DNA of 64,000 nt from Ptiloglossa arizonensis (taxonomy: Eukaryota > Arthropoda > Insecta > Hymenoptera > Colletidae): positions 1,302,001-1,366,000 of the forward strand of contig NC_135053.1 in NCBI RefSeq assembly GCF_051014685.1, in the 5' to 3' direction. Positions 62,788 to 64,000 of this stretch are shown here, in pieces. Each line of letters starts with the position of its first letter. Position 1 is the first letter of the stretch. The position numbers and the translations under genes were made by a program. The notes beneath the pieces are model-generated. The model was given only the letters and a program-made list of their open reading frames with translations, did no database searches and had not been told where the DNA came from.

Positions 62788-63721
62788 TTATGAAAGTAAA
62801 TCTGTAATAGAGGGTCGTCTATTTTGTTTCGTTTCTGAATGCATTCGTTTTTCATGAAGTCTTTTTCTTGCTGCTGCGAGCAATTGTTTCCGTTTCATTT
62901 CTTTAGTTTCGGGAGATGTTTCTGGTGGTGGTTTAATAGAATCCCATATTATTGTTCTTAATTTTCGTAGAGCATCAGCTAGATTTAAATGTTGCGATCT
63001 AGTTAATTCTGACTTGATTACAAAATAGCCCTCCTTGTTTATTTTTGTTATATGCTGTAATAGGTTTATTCGTTAACACAAATAATTTTGCTTCTTTGGA
63101 ATAATTTGTAAAGTCTAAATTACAAACCAAGTTTAATAATTTTTCTTTAATTTCTTCTGATAACCATTTAGCACTTTTCAAGTGAAACCTCAGATCTACT
63201 TTACTATTTGTACAATTTACATGTTGTCCTCCAGCACCACTACTACGGCAATATGTTATATTAAGTTGTTCTATAGGTATATAGCCACTGAATTTTGCAT
63301 TTGGATCTTCAGGAACCTGAAAAGATCTAAAATTGTAAATATTAACATAGTAGAAACTTGGTAAAAATAAATTGTTTGTAGTTTTAAAATATTAAGTCGC
63401 AGATTTGAAAACTGAGAATTGAAAATTTGAAGAAAAATTCGACAAACACGTTTATTATTTAATTTAAATTACCAAACAGAAAATCAAATGATAAGAGTGA
63501 GTATCAATAAAGGTTAAAATTAATTGTAATATATTAATAAAACATTAGAAATGCAAACTTACAAAGGTTGGTGTAAAAAGTTGAAGGTTACTTGTCGGAT
63601 ATAATTTATCAAGAGATAAAGCACTTTTAAATGCAAGTGCTCTTCCTAAAACGTTACACTGATTATACAGTGTTAAATTATGTTTAAAAATTCTAAGGTA
63701 TTGTCTAGTAACAATATTCAT
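62788..63721 (-). CDS. mRpL58: Mitochondrial ribosome-associated peptidyl-tRNA hydrolase ICT1 / mL62
   Basis: Releases peptide from stalled mitochondrial ribosomes and is an integral part of the large subunit. Exon 1 (63721-63563) encodes MNIVTRQYLRIFKHNLTL, a basic amphipathic leader fitting mitochondrial import, and ends at TTT before GTAAGT. Exon 2 starts at 63316 (VPEDPNAKFSGYIP) and carries the catalytic motif SSGAGGQHVNCTNSKVDLRF, with GGQ near residues 82-84. The frame then runs into TAG, while the next frame gives SELTRSQHLNLADALRKLR and a basic C-terminal tail (KRLHEKRMHSETKQNRR) typical of ICT1. Splicing out 63079-63013 (67 nt, GTGTTA...CAAG) joins them and gives about 206 aa, close to human ICT1. 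Cys follows GGQHVN where Lys is usual. Identity is firm; the internal junction is not. Confidence 0.88.
63013..63079 (-). other. Inferred short intron or frame-disrupting insertion in mRpL58
   Basis: Sequence between ...EAKLF and SELTRSQHL. Donor GTGTTA is weak, acceptor ATCAAG acceptable. Using it removes Val-Leu-Thr, residues that match the family pattern (ILTSE in human). A straight 58-nt insertion after VLT is the other reading; it would shift the frame. Confidence 0.45.
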
Positions 63722-64000
63722 TTTGTTTTTCCTTTAGGTATCAGAAACTCAATTACAGATATAACATAATTATATTATATCAAACATAATTTGTACCGTA
63801 GTCAGGGTTTGAATACTATCTGTGAGTTCTGTATGATTTGTGTTTTCTTTAGATCGAGGCTGCTTATATTTATGGGCCACACACTTCTTTTATGCTTACT
63901 AGATAACGCTATATTAGGTAGTCTATGTCTAGTTTGTGGCATAGTTATTTAGCAACGATTAGTTGCTTGTCGAAAGATATATAATAATAGTAAGTTATTG
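63722..64000. promoter_or_regulatory. mRpL58 upstream region
   Basis: Contains the presumed mRpL58 promoter and an X-box-like motif at 63944. No coding sequence is recognised before the window ends. Confidence 0.4.
63944..63956. promoter_or_regulatory. X-box-like motif near the window edge
   Basis: GTTATTTAGCAAC fits RYYNYY-N-RRNRAC (GTTATT, T, AGCAAC). It lies 220 bp upstream of mRpL58, which is not a ciliary gene, and may serve a divergent gene beyond 64000. A similar motif occurs inside a MITE at 31678, so repeat origin is possible. Confidence 0.35.

Noticed and set aside
1..64000. CRISPR array, operon or bacterial mobile element
   Set aside because: Spliced animal genes throughout; the only regular array (171 bp) has no unique spacers.

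Overview
The window is AT-rich animal nuclear DNA whose genes are split by GT-AG introns. It is most likely from an insect of the order Hymenoptera (bee, wasp or ant). The main reasons are a nine-exon odorant receptor with the C-terminal signature usual in hymenopteran receptors, compact introns in the housekeeping genes, and many short mariner-like inverted-repeat elements. The species cannot be named from the sequence alone.

Four protein-coding genes can be reconstructed exon by exon with consistent splice phases. (1) A glycosyltransferase family 92 (DUF23) gene runs on the + strand from 7767 to 57842 in six coding exons (566 aa). Its first coding exon, which carries the signal anchor, is separated from the rest by a 39.8 kb intron. 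(2) Inside that intron, on the - strand, lies a complete nine-exon odorant receptor (35679-38654). (3) Cluap1/IFT38, a ciliary intraflagellar transport gene, is on the - strand at 59904-62164 (six exons, 436 aa) and has a good X-box (RFX site) about 80 bp upstream of its ATG. (4) mRpL58 (ICT1), a mitochondrial ribosome-associated GGQ peptidyl-tRNA hydrolase, is on the - strand at 62788-63721. Its frame closes only if a 67-nt intron with a weak donor is assumed.

Layout: 1-7.7 kb is noncoding sequence upstream of the first GT92 coding exon, with a degenerate minisatellite and several MITEs. 8-47.8 kb is GT92 intron 1, a sink for dispersed repeats that also hosts the odorant receptor at 35.7-38.7 kb and a dead Tc1/mariner copy at 43 kb. 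47.8-57.8 kb holds GT92 exons 2-6, with a 171-bp satellite array in intron 3 and foldback repeats in introns 3, 4 and 5. 57.8-59.9 kb is the convergent gap. 59.9-63.7 kb is Cluap1 and mRpL58, head to tail.

The four genes have unrelated jobs (Golgi glycosylation, olfaction, cilium assembly, mitochondrial translation rescue), and no operon-like logic is expected. The most unusual content is the antisense nested receptor and the repeats: a family with mariner-like ends that occurs both as ~210-bp elements and as tandem solo-end hairpins, a long-TIR element in two copies, a pogo-like MITE, and the intronic 171-bp array. Exon boundaries come from reading frames, splice consensus and family resemblance; no alignment was run.
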